A program made the position numbers and the translations under genes. Positions 25,801 through 34,472 of a DNA stretch of 64,000 nucleotides are shown one piece after another. The stretch is from Acidobacteriota bacterium (GTDB taxonomy: Bacteria > Acidobacteriota > Terriglobia > Bryobacterales > Bryobacteraceae): NCBI GenBank assembly GCA_947470805.1, contig CANIVU010000026.1:16569-80568 (forward strand), given 5' to 3'. Every line of letters begins with the position of its first letter. Within the stretch, counting starts at the first letter, position 1. The notes beneath the pieces are model-generated. The model searched no databases. It was not told the origin of the DNA and was given only the letters and a program-made list of their open reading frames with translations.

Positions 25801-26285
25801 AGATTCAACGTGGAGTTCACAAAGCGCTGATAGAGCGGCAGGTCATACAAGACCTTCCCTTCAATCACCGCTCCCGTTGCCGACGTTTCCGTCTCCAACG
25901 CCGCCGCGCTCCCGGCCACTTCCACCGAGTCGCTGACCTGACCAACCTGCAATGCCGCATCCACCGCCATCGTGTCGCCTGTGCGCAAGGACACATCGTC
26001 GCGGATTACTTTCTTGAAGCCGGAGACTTCGAACGTCACCCGGTATTCGCCCGGCTGCAACGATAGGACGCGATAGATACCGTCCGTGTTCGTAAGCGCT
26101 GGCGAAACGAAGTTAGTCGATTTCTGAATCACCTTCACCGCCACGTTCGGAACGACGGCGCCGGTCGAATCCGTCACGCGTCCTGTAATCGTGGAGGTGC
26201 CGATCTGGGCCAGCGCGAAGGTCGCGGTGGCGGCAAGTGCAACTGCTAATTTTGTGGTTCGCAATAAGTGTGGAAAGCGATACAT
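22860..26285 (-). CDS. TonB-dependent receptor, Oar-like, with N-terminal carboxypeptidase-regulatory-like domain
   Basis: The start at 26285 is supported by an AAGGGA ribosome site and gives 1141 residues with a signal peptide (MYRFPHLLRTTKLAVALAAT...ALAQ). A Cna_B/CarboxypepD-like domain follows (ITGRVTDSTGAVVPNVAV, residues 30-115), then a plug and a long barrel. The C terminus LMNLTLMFQF ends in phenylalanine as outer-membrane barrels do. Such large Oar-like proteins are abundant in Acidobacteriota and are thought to import or bind large ligands. Energy would come from a TonB system such as the gene at 53171. The ligand is unknown. Confidence 0.9.
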   Translation of the reverse strand: MYRFPHLLRTTKLAVALAATATFALAQIGTSTITGRVTDSTGAVVPNVAVKVIQKSTNFVSPALTNTDGIYRVLSLQPGEYRVTFEVSGFKKVIRDDVSLRTGDTMAVDAALQVGQVSDSVEVAGSAAALETETSATGAVIEGKVLYDLPLYQRFVNSTLNLVPGMTTGGYAYGGSLGNYHLAGQRAGAIGIFEDGVNGNDQQSGTETTKPILNSVAEVKVITTVPPAEYGHSAGGVISAVKKSGTNELHAMGSFYGRTRSMQHRLFFDKLKTSQQGVGVFFMMPDANISGPVVIPKVYDGRNKTFFFFGFQRLHEKKVAQVDASVPSLGMRQGDFNFAGANAIFDPASTRLVNGVWQRDPFVGNLIPASRIDPVARKVLAEDPWQLPNRAGSFNSTGATSNYLANELAQVYLNDYNYRFDHQFTQNFKIYFSWTDNKYIPGLQRPWNIRPDKGDFDGSAGFRAPSRNQNMSLGKTWIISPSLVNDARVGYNRRWAQTIVPSYKQDWGSKLGIPNINGDLMPAFGSGDRNSPNSMYGLTGSTPNQTVNETISFRDDLSIIRGTHAFKAGYEMLRFRLNTATFANPVAFDFSGSTTGLQANGAAANNTGSPFAGFLTGYVTSATFRTELTSWLPRSTIHSFYFQDDWKVTKNLTANIGIRYSNESAFTTKYGLMSQFDPNATDALTGRKGAVVHPTSGLTGGDHNNFNPRLGLAWHPLQKWVFRGGFGFYTVDIKFPSGRDQYDEYVGTAVQQANPGDPTPIYQISKGVKPPSPTILSNGVSPFLGTNYSGRNISMWDPSLRNPYVMNWNASIQHEIARDYVIDISYQGSGSVGLIERWELNSFPIDYAANDPALRDRVFAAPQNFRPYTQFGNITMRSNFGHSTFHSGTAKLEKRLSRGVFFSTFYTFSKTLNSSDSDNSGGGVAPLQNRNLEKGRAGFDRNHRYIATVNYELPFGKGKKLMANSRIGNVIFGGLELSTVQTFETGNPLNFTFANSPNNYYPGFAGARRPNLVSTPDYDFSLWNNGGPDRFVLNNRPAVINQSAFAYPGAFQVGNAGRNILTGPSMAWAQFSLQKNFRLKEKFQGQLRWDMQNAYKTYNFTGPTTTVDFRNPATFGKLQDDPRTASLGGQPLMNLTLMFQF

Positions 26286-26367
26286 GAAGGTCCCTTCAGT
26301 CGAATGGCTGTTCTTGGGAATGCAACGGACAGGAGTCACCCGGACCCCGCCCCGAAGCTCTATAGGT

Positions 26368-26396
26368 TTTATACTGATTCGCACCCGAATGCAAGC
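26368..26396 (-). promoter_or_regulatory. Candidate promoter of the TonB receptor gene
   Basis: On the minus strand TATAAA (26373-26368) is preceded by TTGCAT (26394-26389) at a 15-bp spacing. It would give a leader of roughly 75 nt before the ATG at 26285. The rest of the 280-bp gap to 26565 shows no gene. The spacing is short, so this is tentative. Confidence 0.35.
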
Positions 26397-26565
26397 AGGC
26401 ACGAACCACCACCAAAACGGTTAGGTCATTAATGCGGCGGCGACTTCAGATACGAAGCCGCGCTCGATGTGTAGACATAGATCCCCTGCTGTGTGAAATC
26501 GAATCCCAGGTTATTCACCCGGGATTCATAGGTTCAATCACATTGCGAGGGGGGTACGCAACTGG

Positions 26566-28599
26566 CTACCAGAGCTTGCACTGCTTTTCCGCCGGACGCA
26601 CCATCGCGTCGCCCAGCTTGCATTGGAACGCATTATGGAATTCAGGCACGTTCATCAACGTCCCATTCGCGCGGAAACGGGAGATCGGGTGCGGGTCCGT
26701 TTGCAGACGCGTCCGCAGCGCATCGGGCCGGTAGTAGCTCCCCCACAACCGCGCGAATGCCAGGAAAAACCGCTGGTCGGCGGTATAGCCATCGATCACC
26801 GTAGGCGCCGGCTTCCCCCGCAACGAGCGCTGATAGGCCCTGTAGGCGATCGTCACGCCCCCCAAATCACCCAGCGCCTCACCTACCACCAGACGGCCGT
26901 TGTGCCGCAGATTGTCGCCCACATCCAAGTTGTTAAATTGATCGATCACGCACTGCGCCCGCGCGTCGAATTTTTTCCGGTCCTCGGCGGTCCACCAATT
27001 TTTCAGGCTCCCGCTGAAGTCGAACTTCGATCCCTGGTCGTCAAAACCGTGCCCCATCTCGTGCCCGATCACCGCACCAATCGCCCCATAGTTCGCTGCG
27101 TCATCGGCGTCCATATCGAACAGCGGCGACTGTAAAATTCCGGCGGGAAAGGCGATCTCATTCATCGGCGGATTGTAGTAAGCGTTCACCGTCGGCGGCG
27201 TCATCCCCCAGTCGTTGCGATCCACCGGTTTGCCGATTTTCGCCAACTGGTGCACCCGTGCCGCCATCCGCGCCGAGCGACTGTTTTCCAGCAAACTGTC
27301 CCGCCGGATCGTGACCTTCGAGTAATCTCGCCACCGGTCCGGATAGCCGATCTTCGCCTGGAACGCGTTCAGCTTCGCCTGTGCGCTCTTCCGCGTCTCG
27401 GCATCCATCCACGTGGCCTTTTCCAACTCTTCCCGCAACGTCGCCCGCAGATTCTCCACCAACTCGTTCATCCGCTTCTTCGCCGCCGGCGGGAAGTGCT
27501 TCTTCACGAAAACCTCTCCCAGCGCATCGCCCAGCGATTGATCCACCAGCGTCGAACAGCGGTGCCACCGCGGCAACTGCTCCTTCGTTCCGTTCACCAC
27601 CGTCTCATCGAACCGGAAGTCCTCCGCCTCCAGCGCATCGGTCAACAGCGACGAAGCGCTCTTCAGCACATTCCACTGCAGCCACAGCCTCCAGGTATCG
27701 AGCGGCGCTTCGGCCAGCAGCTTATCGAACTGCTTGATCACGTTCGGATCCGCCACGTTCAACGGAGTTCCCGCCGGCACCTGCAGCGCCTGCAACACAC
27801 GTCCCCAGTCAAGCCCCGGAGACAACGCGTTCAGACCCGCCATGTCCATTCTGTTGTAACGGCCGTAAGGATTCCGGCGTTCCACCATCGTCTTCATCAT
27901 CCCGGCCGTCTCGGTTTCAAACGCCAGGATCGTCTTGCCGGCGTCCACCGCCTTGATGCCCCCCAACTGGAGCATCCGGTCCACATGCGCAACGAACTCA
28001 CCACGGATGCGCTTGGACCGTTCATCGTCACGGAAGTAGAAATCCCGGTCCCGCTGCGAGACGGCCGCCGCGCCGACGTTGGCGATAATTTCGTTGGAGT
28101 TCTTCAGATCCGGCCCGCCGGCCACGGCGATGGGCACGGGCACTCCCTCCCGCAAAAATTCCAGCAGCAGCGCCTTCAACTCGTCCCGCGTCGATACCTT
28201 GGCGATCCGGTCCAAGTCCTTCTGCACCGGCTTCACGCCCAGCGCTTCCCGGCGCCCCGTGTCCATGCACGCGGAGTACAGGTCGCCGATCCGCTGCTCA
28301 TTGCTCCCCGGCTTCGCTTTCGACGCCGCGGCCGACTCCAGAATCACTCGCAACCGCTCCCGGTTCGCTTCCGTGATCACCGCCATCGTCCCCCAGGCGG
28401 ATCGCGACGCCGGGATCGGATTCTTATCCATCCACGTCCCATTCGCAAACCGCCAGAAGTCCTCGCACGGCTTACATTTCTGGTCAATCGCGTCGGTGTC
28501 GATACCACTTTTCAACGCCGGCGCGCTCAACAACAGCCCGGCACATGCCAGGACCAGAGAAATTCGAGAAAAAAGGCTCACATTTGCAGTAGAACACAT
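26566..28599 (-). CDS. Secreted M13-family metallopeptidase (neprilysin/PepO-like)
   Basis: The 677-residue protein has a signal peptide (a 28599 ATG is preferred to a TTG at 28617). The CxxCxDFWRFANGTW start is typical of M13 enzymes. The zinc motif HExxH is present as GHEMGHGFDD, with the third ligand in GEALGDLGG. The substrate-binding signature NAYYNPPMNEIAFPAGIL and a C-terminal Cys-x-x-Trp are also conserved. It degrades peptides outside the cytoplasm. A terminator lies between it and the upstream dehydrogenase gene. Confidence 0.92.
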   Translation of the reverse strand: MCSTANVSLFSRISLVLACAGLLLSAPALKSGIDTDAIDQKCKPCEDFWRFANGTWMDKNPIPASRSAWGTMAVITEANRERLRVILESAAASKAKPGSNEQRIGDLYSACMDTGRREALGVKPVQKDLDRIAKVSTRDELKALLLEFLREGVPVPIAVAGGPDLKNSNEIIANVGAAAVSQRDRDFYFRDDERSKRIRGEFVAHVDRMLQLGGIKAVDAGKTILAFETETAGMMKTMVERRNPYGRYNRMDMAGLNALSPGLDWGRVLQALQVPAGTPLNVADPNVIKQFDKLLAEAPLDTWRLWLQWNVLKSASSLLTDALEAEDFRFDETVVNGTKEQLPRWHRCSTLVDQSLGDALGEVFVKKHFPPAAKKRMNELVENLRATLREELEKATWMDAETRKSAQAKLNAFQAKIGYPDRWRDYSKVTIRRDSLLENSRSARMAARVHQLAKIGKPVDRNDWGMTPPTVNAYYNPPMNEIAFPAGILQSPLFDMDADDAANYGAIGAVIGHEMGHGFDDQGSKFDFSGSLKNWWTAEDRKKFDARAQCVIDQFNNLDVGDNLRHNGRLVVGEALGDLGGVTIAYRAYQRSLRGKPAPTVIDGYTADQRFFLAFARLWGSYYRPDALRTRLQTDPHPISRFRANGTLMNVPEFHNAFQCKLGDAMVRPAEKQCKLW

Positions 28600-28624
28600 A
28601 GTGCGGGTGGTGGACAAAATGAAG

Positions 28625-28658
28625 CGAGCCCGCCAAGGGGAATCCCCTGGCGGGCTCG
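28625..28658 (-). terminator. Probable terminator after the sugar dehydrogenase-cytochrome gene
   Basis: A long GC-rich hairpin pairs 28625-28640 with 28644-28658 (about 15 bp, one bulged A, a 3-base loop). It sits 22 bp after the stop at 28680 on the minus strand. The run of T residues after it (CTTCATTTTG) is interrupted, so termination may be partial. Confidence 0.7.
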
Positions 28659-28679
28659 TTCTGCAACCGGAACGGATGC

Positions 28680-30500
28680 TTACTTCTTCTTCAGGCTATT
28701 TACGTACGCGATGATCTTCAAGATGTCGTCCTGCGCTACCGTACGGCCGAAAGGCTGCATCGCCCCCGTCGCACCCGCGTAGACAACTTCGAAGAACCCG
28801 GCGTCCGTTTTCACGCGCGGGTAGGTCACCTGCGCGTCGATGAGGTTCGATCCCATACGGCCCGTCGCGTCCGGCAAATGGCAGCTGGCGCAAGACTTGT
28901 CGTAGACCTTCTTGCCCGCCGCAATCTCCGCAGCCTTGCCGTTGTACGGGTTCACGCCGTTCTTCCGGAACTGCTCAACAGCCGGCGTCACCTTGTCGTT
29001 CGCCATCAGGGTGAACGCAATCGGCTTGTTGTCCAACGCGTTCAGCAACTGGAAGGGGCCGCTCGCCGACGAGGTCTCCACCGGGGCCGACGCCGTCTTG
29101 GCCGTCTCGGCGCCTTTCGGCACTTCGTTGATCGGCATCACGCGCCACAGAGCGCCCGGGGGGTTACCCGTCGCGCCTTTGTCGGAGGTGTAGAAGCAGT
29201 TGCAGTTCACGGCCATCACGTAGCCGTTTTCGTCATAGCCGCCGGCGGTGAACTGCAGATTCGTATGCAGCATCTCCTGCAGAATCCACTTATCGCCATT
29301 CCAGCCCATGCCGAACACGCGGCCGGAGCACCAGTCGCCGACCAGGTAGACACCCTTCATGCCGCCATAGTTGGCAACACCCAGACCTTCAATGGAGCAG
29401 CCGTGGCCGTCCTTCAAAGGCTGCGCGCCCGGATACGGAATCTCGTGCGGATACTGCGCCGCCGGCAACGTGCCCACGATGCCGCACTTATCGTCCGGCC
29501 CGGTCATCGGGAAGCACTTGGTGCCCATGTTCCGCGGCCAGCCGTAGTTCTCGCCGCCCTTGGAGGAAGCCGGCTGGAAGTCGATCTCTTCCCAGTGGTT
29601 CTGGCCCACGTCGGCAATGAACATATCGCCGGTCTTCAGGTCGAAGGAGAACTCGTACGGATTGCGCAGGCCGAACGACCAGATCTCCGGCTTCGCCTTC
29701 GTCTTGATCTTGGAGAAGTCGTGCTCGCTGATGCCGAACAGGGACATCAACTGTTCCTTGGCGGCGTAGGCAAACGGGTTCGACGGCGGGATCTTGTACG
29801 GAACCCGGTCGTCTTCCACGTTCACGTCGATACGCAGCATCTTGCCCAGGAAGGTTTCCAGGTTCTGGCCGCTTTCCAGCGGATCGCCTTCCCAGCCGCC
29901 ATCACCGGAGGCGATGTAGAGGTAGCCATCGGGACCGAATTCAATCTGGCCGCCGTTGTGGTTGTAGTAGGGCTGTTCAATGCGCATCAGCACCTTGGAG
30001 GTCTGCTTGGTACGCTCCGGCGTCAGGAATTTAGGATTGTTCTTGTCCACCTGGAAGCGGACAACGAGGCCGTCGCCGTTAAACGGAAGCGAGGCATAGT
30101 GGACGTAAAAGTAGCCGTTTTCCTTGAATTTCGGATGGAACGCCACCGAATACAGGCCCTGTTCCACAAAGCCCGTCTGCACATCGGTACCCAGCGGGTT
30201 GATGTTGGTCAGATCCAGGAACGGTTCGGGCTGGACGCTGCCGTCTTTATTGACGACGCGGATGCGCCCCACGCGTTCGGTGACGAACAGGCGGCCGGAG
30301 CCGTCGTTGGCGCTGGCCACGTTGGTCGGGTCCAAAAACCCATCGGCAACCTTTACCAGGGCGATCTTCGGATTACCCGGCAGCACGCCACCGGGCTCAG
30401 CGACTTCTTTGACGCTCTCAGGAACCTTCGGACCCGTCGCGGCCCACAACATCATGGCGCCGGCCACGATGCCGGCAAATAGCAGGAAATTTCTTTTCAA
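28680..30500 (-). CDS. Secreted PQQ-type sugar dehydrogenase domain fused to cytochrome c
   Basis: The 606-residue protein starts at TTG with a GGGAGAAG ribosome site and has an N-terminal signal/anchor. Residues 45-430 form a GSDH/PQQ-type beta-propeller (NHNGGQIEFGPDGYLYIASGDGG, ENYGWP, IWSFGLRNPYEFSFD). Residues about 500-606 are a class I cytochrome c with CASCH for haem attachment and MQPFG as the distal methionine. It would oxidise a sugar or aldose in the periplasm and pass electrons to the tethered haem. PQQ synthesis genes are not in the window. Confidence 0.87.
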   Translation of the reverse strand: MKRNFLLFAGIVAGAMMLWAATGPKVPESVKEVAEPGGVLPGNPKIALVKVADGFLDPTNVASANDGSGRLFVTERVGRIRVVNKDGSVQPEPFLDLTNINPLGTDVQTGFVEQGLYSVAFHPKFKENGYFYVHYASLPFNGDGLVVRFQVDKNNPKFLTPERTKQTSKVLMRIEQPYYNHNGGQIEFGPDGYLYIASGDGGWEGDPLESGQNLETFLGKMLRIDVNVEDDRVPYKIPPSNPFAYAAKEQLMSLFGISEHDFSKIKTKAKPEIWSFGLRNPYEFSFDLKTGDMFIADVGQNHWEEIDFQPASSKGGENYGWPRNMGTKCFPMTGPDDKCGIVGTLPAAQYPHEIPYPGAQPLKDGHGCSIEGLGVANYGGMKGVYLVGDWCSGRVFGMGWNGDKWILQEMLHTNLQFTAGGYDENGYVMAVNCNCFYTSDKGATGNPPGALWRVMPINEVPKGAETAKTASAPVETSSASGPFQLLNALDNKPIAFTLMANDKVTPAVEQFRKNGVNPYNGKAAEIAAGKKVYDKSCASCHLPDATGRMGSNLIDAQVTYPRVKTDAGFFEVVYAGATGAMQPFGRTVAQDDILKIIAYVNSLKKK

Positions 30501-30538
30501 GTTTTCTTCTCCCGGACCCAGTGATTATATTGCAAGCC

Positions 30539-31324
30539 CTACCGGATGGGCGAGAACGGCAGCGCGCGGAGGAACATGCTGGAAATATTGGAGACAATCT
30601 CGCCGTCGCTCCAGCCGGGGGTCGTGCGCAACTTGATCCATTCCGGATGGGAAACGAACGTTTTCCAGTTCGCGTCGCGGGCGTTCCAGTCGTCGTAGCC
30701 GAGCATGTAGGTCAGGTTCGGCTGCTTCTGGCCGAAGATGGTTTCGCCGAAGAATACCGGGTCCAGGCCGGTTTTCTGGAAGAGCGAGATCTCGCCTTCG
30801 TTAAACATCTTAATCTTCTCGGTCAGAGTGGTGGAATCGTCGCTCTCGTAGGTGCGGAGTTCGAACAGGCGGTTGAGCTTGGAAGCGCCCGGAGAGACGT
30901 TGATTGCCAGGTGCGGGAAGCCGGAAAACGATCGCAAAAGCGTCGTTTCGTAGCGCATAAAGCGCAATCCGGGGGCGGAATTGTATGCTTTTAGCGCACT
31001 TTGGTACGCACTATCGGCACTCAATTTGGCCTGCGCGGCCTCGTAGGCAGCCATGGTGGGGTAGCTGCTGAGGGCCAACATGAACGGAGAATCGGGCGCC
31101 AGTTGCGCCGCGAAAAACCCGACCGCAGTCGCTCCGGACTTCTGAACCGCCGGCAGGGCGGCCTTTTCCAGGAATTCGGTCAGCTTGGCCACCTGGTTTT
31201 CCCCGCTGTTGCGAAGGAACAACTTCCGCATCACGATGTACTGCCGGGCGCCCGGCGTTTGCGCCTGGGACTGCGCGGCGGCGCCGGCGGCGGCCGCGGT
31301 GGAGAGGATTTTTCGACGTGTCAT
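30539..31324 (-). CDS. Secreted NIPSNAP-family protein
   Basis: From the ATG at 31324 the 261-residue protein begins MTRRKILSTAAAAGAAA, a twin-arginine leader. It contains two NIPSNAP-like ferredoxin-fold segments: RQYIVMRKLFLRNSGENQ, and LFELRTYESDDSTTLTEKIKMF with a TYMLGYDDWNARDANW strand. NIPSNAP proteins are dimeric alpha-beta barrels of uncertain function. It is divergent from the ECF sigma gene with 49 bp between the starts. Confidence 0.82.
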   Translation of the reverse strand: MTRRKILSTAAAAGAAAQSQAQTPGARQYIVMRKLFLRNSGENQVAKLTEFLEKAALPAVQKSGATAVGFFAAQLAPDSPFMLALSSYPTMAAYEAAQAKLSADSAYQSALKAYNSAPGLRFMRYETTLLRSFSGFPHLAINVSPGASKLNRLFELRTYESDDSTTLTEKIKMFNEGEISLFQKTGLDPVFFGETIFGQKQPNLTYMLGYDDWNARDANWKTFVSHPEWIKLRTTPGWSDGEIVSNISSMFLRALPFSPIR

Positions 31325-31373
31325 CAGCAACCACGGTAACAAAAGCGGTTGCCGTGCATATTGGTAGTCGAGA

Positions 31374-31841
31374 ATGGCTGAGCCGATCCGCTTTCAGGAC
31401 ATCTACGCGGCGCATGCGCCAGCGGTCTACCGCTGTCTGCTGGCCTGGAGCCGCAACGCGGCGACGGCCGAGGACCTGACGGCGGAGACGTTCGTCCGGG
31501 CGCTGTCGGCCGAACAGGATGTCCGCGCCAACACGGCCCGGGCCTATCTCGTCGCGATCGCCCGCAACTTGTGGCTGGAACAGGTGCGCCGCGGCTGGCG
31601 GCAGCAGCCGATGGAGGCCGCCCCGGCCCCGGCCGTTCGTGACAACCCGGACGCTGCGCTGACGCTGCAATCGGTGCTGGCCGCGATCGCCGAACTTCCC
31701 GAATCGCTCCGCGAACCGCTCGTGCTCTTCGCGCAGGGCGAACTTTCTTATGAAGAGATCGCCGCCCAGCTCGAACTGCCCATCGCCACCGTGAAAGTCC
31801 GTATCTTCCGCGCCCGTCAAAAACTGGAGAAATTCCGATGA
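31374..31841 (+). CDS. ECF-type RNA polymerase sigma factor
   Basis: This 155-residue protein has a sigma-70 region 2 (FQDIYAAHAPAVYRCLLAW, AEDLTAETFVRALSA) and a region 4 helix-turn-helix (LSYEEIAAQLELPIATVKVRIFRARQKL). It directs RNA polymerase to an alternative promoter set. The next gene overlaps by 4 bp and encodes a small membrane protein, the usual place for an anti-sigma partner. Confidence 0.92.
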   Translation: MAEPIRFQDIYAAHAPAVYRCLLAWSRNAATAEDLTAETFVRALSAEQDVRANTARAYLVAIARNLWLEQVRRGWRQQPMEAAPAPAVRDNPDAALTLQSVLAAIAELPESLREPLVLFAQGELSYEEIAAQLELPIATVKVRIFRARQKLEKFR

Positions 31842-32221
31842 CCCTGCACCCCGACGTCTTGACCGATCTGGTCATTCTCTATCACGCCGGCGAAGCCAGC
31901 CAGGCGACGCGCAGCTTGCTGGAGGCGGAAGCGGCGGCGAATCCCCAGTTGGCGGCCGCGTTGGGGGCTCCACCGCGTCAAGTCGCGCCGCTGCCGGCCG
32001 CGCCCCAGGACGCCGGCCGAGTTGCCCTTCGCGAGATCAGCCGCCTATACCGCCACCGCAACCTGCTGGTGGCCGTTGTTGCCGCGCTTCTGCTGATCCT
32101 GATCTCCGCGCTGCGGCTGCACCAGGACTATCCGTGGCTTCCAATGGCTACGCTGGCCGCCTGGTGGGTGGTGGCGATGATCGGCCTGCGCGTCCACAAA
32201 CAGCTCCAAAAGCGGCTGTAA
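31838..32221 (+). CDS. Small membrane protein, probable anti-sigma partner
   Basis: The 127-residue protein has a soluble N-terminal half (MTLHPDVLTDLVILYHAGEAS) and two membrane helices (about 75-92 and 98-117) ending in a basic tail. No zinc-binding HxxxCxxC motif is present. A 4-bp overlap with the sigma gene suggests co-translation and an anti-sigma role, inferred from position only. Confidence 0.65.
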   Translation: MTLHPDVLTDLVILYHAGEASQATRSLLEAEAAANPQLAAALGAPPRQVAPLPAAPQDAGRVALREISRLYRHRNLLVAVVAALLLILISALRLHQDYPWLPMATLAAWWVVAMIGLRVHKQLQKRL

Positions 32222-32584
32222 CTACTTCGGGCGCATGGCGCTGACGATGGCTTCCAGGTGATCGAGGTACTTTTCGAGAGCGGCGCGCCCGTCGGCGGTC
32301 AGCTCGTATTCGGTCCGGGGAAAGCGGTTCTCGAAACTCTTGGAACAGGTGATGTAGCCGGCCTCTTCCAGGCGGCGGGCGTGAACGCTCACGTTGCCAT
32401 CGGTGGTTTGCAGCAGTGCTTTCAACTCGTTAAAGGTCAGCGGCCCGCTGGCGGCCAGGGCGCTGACGATGCCCAACCGGACCTTCTCGTGAATGAGGCG
32501 GTCCAGCGCCTGCGCTTCCTTCATCGCCGCGGCGCCCGCCGACGCCGTCAGTGTCGTCAATTTCGCAGCCGTCGATTTAGCCAC
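32222..32584 (-). CDS. Winged-helix transcriptional regulator (HTH_34/MarR-like)
   Basis: The GTG at 32584 lies 5 bp after AGGAGG and gives 120 residues. A winged helix covers residues about 35-110: RLGIVSALAASGPLTFNELKALLQTTDGNVSVHARRLEEAGYI with a TEYELTADGRAALEKY wing. It likely represses or activates the upstream membrane protein gene, with which it overlaps by 8 bp. This regulator-membrane pair layout is common in soil bacteria. The ligand is unknown. Confidence 0.85.
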   Translation of the reverse strand: MAKSTAAKLTTLTASAGAAAMKEAQALDRLIHEKVRLGIVSALAASGPLTFNELKALLQTTDGNVSVHARRLEEAGYITCSKSFENRFPRTEYELTADGRAALEKYLDHLEAIVSAMRPK

Positions 32585-33170
32585 CGTACCTCCTAGCAAT
32601 GATCAGCCCGAACACGATATGAACCACGCCGAACCCGCCGGCCAGGAACCAGTTCCCCCAGCTCGACGGACAGGCCAGCGCGGCGGCGCCCAAGAGCATG
32701 AAGCACAAGCCCATGATGGGAACGACTCGCACCGAGAACGCCCCGGCGGTGACGACGCCCGCGCCGTAGAGCAGCAGCCACATACCCGGCAACACCGCCC
32801 AGGCGCCCTGTTGGTAAAGAACCCAGCTCAGTAGACCGCCGGCGGCGACGGGCGGGCTGAAGCTCAAGAAAAACTGGCGGCCGGGGGCGGCAAAGACGCT
32901 CCGGTCCCCCTGGCGGGTTTTGCGAAGAATAAACGCGCTGCCGATGATGAGCGCCAGCACCACTTCGCACATCCAGACCAGGCCCCACATCCGCATGTCG
33001 GTCTGCTGCGCCGCGACCACGGCCGCTGCCAGCGCCGATACGCCCATCGCCACGCCGCCCCAGCCGGGCACGGCGGTGAACGAACCGGTCCGCTCCATGG
33101 TGGCGCGGATGTACTTCAGTTGTTCCAGCGCGTGATCGCTAATGGCGACCGCGGGCCGCGTGGGGCTCAT
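32577..33170 (-). CDS. Membrane protein of unknown function
   Basis: The start at 33170 (MSPTRPAVAISDHALEQLKYIRATMERTG) gives 197 residues with a short amphipathic N terminus and about five membrane helices. It overlaps the regulator gene downstream. A GAAGGA run abuts the ATG, closer than usual for a ribosome site, so the start is uncertain. I recognise no function. Confidence 0.7.
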   Translation of the reverse strand: MSPTRPAVAISDHALEQLKYIRATMERTGSFTAVPGWGGVAMGVSALAAAVVAAQQTDMRMWGLVWMCEVVLALIIGSAFILRKTRQGDRSVFAAPGRQFFLSFSPPVAAGGLLSWVLYQQGAWAVLPGMWLLLYGAGVVTAGAFSVRVVPIMGLCFMLLGAAALACPSSWGNWFLAGGFGVVHIVFGLIIARRYGG

Positions 33171-33198
33171 TCCTTCATTCTGTGCCAAGCACTTTCTG

Positions 33199-34161
33199 TT
33201 AGCAAGCAAACAGTTGCAACTGCGCGGGCCCCAGCCACTCCGGCGGGCGCCGGGTATTTCCGCGTTCCGTCAGACCGTGGCGCAGGCGGATTCGTTCCAC
33301 GCGCGCCGTGAGTCCGTCGACATAGGTACCTTGCAGATAGGCGTCGCGCTGATACCAGGCGCGGTATTTGACCAGCAACGCCGGGAATTCCGCCTCCAGC
33401 CAGGGCATGAACACCTTGCGGGCGGAATCCTTCAAAAAGAGCGGTTGGGCCCACAGGGAGCGGGCGCCGGCCGCTTTGGCCGCCGAGGCCACGGCGTCGA
33501 TACTCTCTTCCGCGTCCGTGATCCGTGGCAGCACCGGCGAAACCCCAACGCCAACCGTGATTCCCTCCCCCGCCAACCGCCGTGCCGCCTCCACACGCAA
33601 AGACGGCCGAGGCGCGAATGGCTCCAGCTTCCTCGCCAGGGCGGTATCGATGGTGGTGATCGTCATGTTCACCCGAACGTCGTTCCGGCGAGCGAGCGAA
33701 CCGAGCAGATCGGCATCGCGGGCCACCAGGTCCGACTTCGTTGTAATGAAGATCCGCACGCCTTCGACGCCCGCCATCGACTCCAACATCCGCCGCATCA
33801 GGCCGAAGCGGCGTTCGGCGGGCTGGTAGCAATCGGTAGCGGTGCCGAAGGCGACGGTGTCTTCCGGCGCGAGCCTCCGAATCTCGCGCCGAAACTGACG
33901 GGCATCCCACTGCTTGGCAAAGATGCGCGTTTCAAACTCGTCTACGGAAAGCTCCATGAACTCGTGGGTATAGCGGGCATAACAGTAGCGGCAGCCATAT
34001 TCGCAGCCGCGGTAGGGGTTTACGGTCCAGTCAAATATTTGCCGTTTCCCCGAACACGAGCCAATGAAACTTTTCGCAGGCAACTCCAGGTACGACACCC
34101 GGCGCTTGTCTTCCAACAACGGGCTTTCGGCCGCCATCTTTGCGATACCAACCAGTGGCAT
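33199..34161 (-). CDS. Radical SAM protein, PA0069/spore-photolyase-like family
   Basis: The 320-residue protein carries the radical SAM motif in NPYRGCEYGCRYCYARYTHEFM, near residues 48-69, typical of the PA0069 group related to spore photoproduct lyase. Later motifs include TVAFGTATDCYQPAERR and RIFITTKSDL. Members are widespread, and their reaction is not established. It lies 29 bp upstream of the membrane protein gene on the same strand. Confidence 0.85.
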   Translation of the reverse strand: MPLVGIAKMAAESPLLEDKRRVSYLELPAKSFIGSCSGKRQIFDWTVNPYRGCEYGCRYCYARYTHEFMELSVDEFETRIFAKQWDARQFRREIRRLAPEDTVAFGTATDCYQPAERRFGLMRRMLESMAGVEGVRIFITTKSDLVARDADLLGSLARRNDVRVNMTITTIDTALARKLEPFAPRPSLRVEAARRLAGEGITVGVGVSPVLPRITDAEESIDAVASAAKAAGARSLWAQPLFLKDSARKVFMPWLEAEFPALLVKYRAWYQRDAYLQGTYVDGLTARVERIRLRHGLTERGNTRRPPEWLGPAQLQLFAC

Positions 34162-34203
34162 GCATAGATCTTCGCCGTTTGTTCGCCAGCTGTCAAGCGA
34201 ACT

Positions 34204-34470
34204 TTAGGCCATCGTTACGGCGTCGATCGCGGTGAGGCGGATGACGATTTTGGACTGCTCGCGGTTGCGGCCTTCCACAAACTCCATGCCGACCATCGTA
34301 ACGACGAGCGCGATCTGCTGGCCCTTCACATAGACGTTGACGCCCTTCTTTTCTTTCATGCTGGCGTTGAGCAGGTCCATAAGCGGGTTGGCCCCGGTCC
34401 CGGCCGCGTTGGCGGTGGCAGCTACGCCGGCAAAAGCGGCGATCAGGGGTAATACATTGCGTCGGTTCAT
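34204..34470 (-). CDS. Small secreted hypothetical protein
   Basis: The 88-residue protein begins with a signal peptide (MNRRNVLPLIAAFAGVAATANA) and has a short mature part with KGQQIALVVTMVGMEFVEGRN and conserved-looking charged strands. It is 2 bp after the stop of the gene at 34473 and probably cotranscribed. I do not recognise a family. Confidence 0.6.
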   Translation of the reverse strand: MNRRNVLPLIAAFAGVAATANAAGTGANPLMDLLNASMKEKKGVNVYVKGQQIALVVTMVGMEFVEGRNREQSKIVIRLTAIDAVTMA

Positions 34471-34472
34471 GA

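Noticed and set aside
28878..30482. A 534-codon plus-strand frame
   Set aside because: It is opposite the dehydrogenase-cytochrome gene and lacks any recognisable motif.
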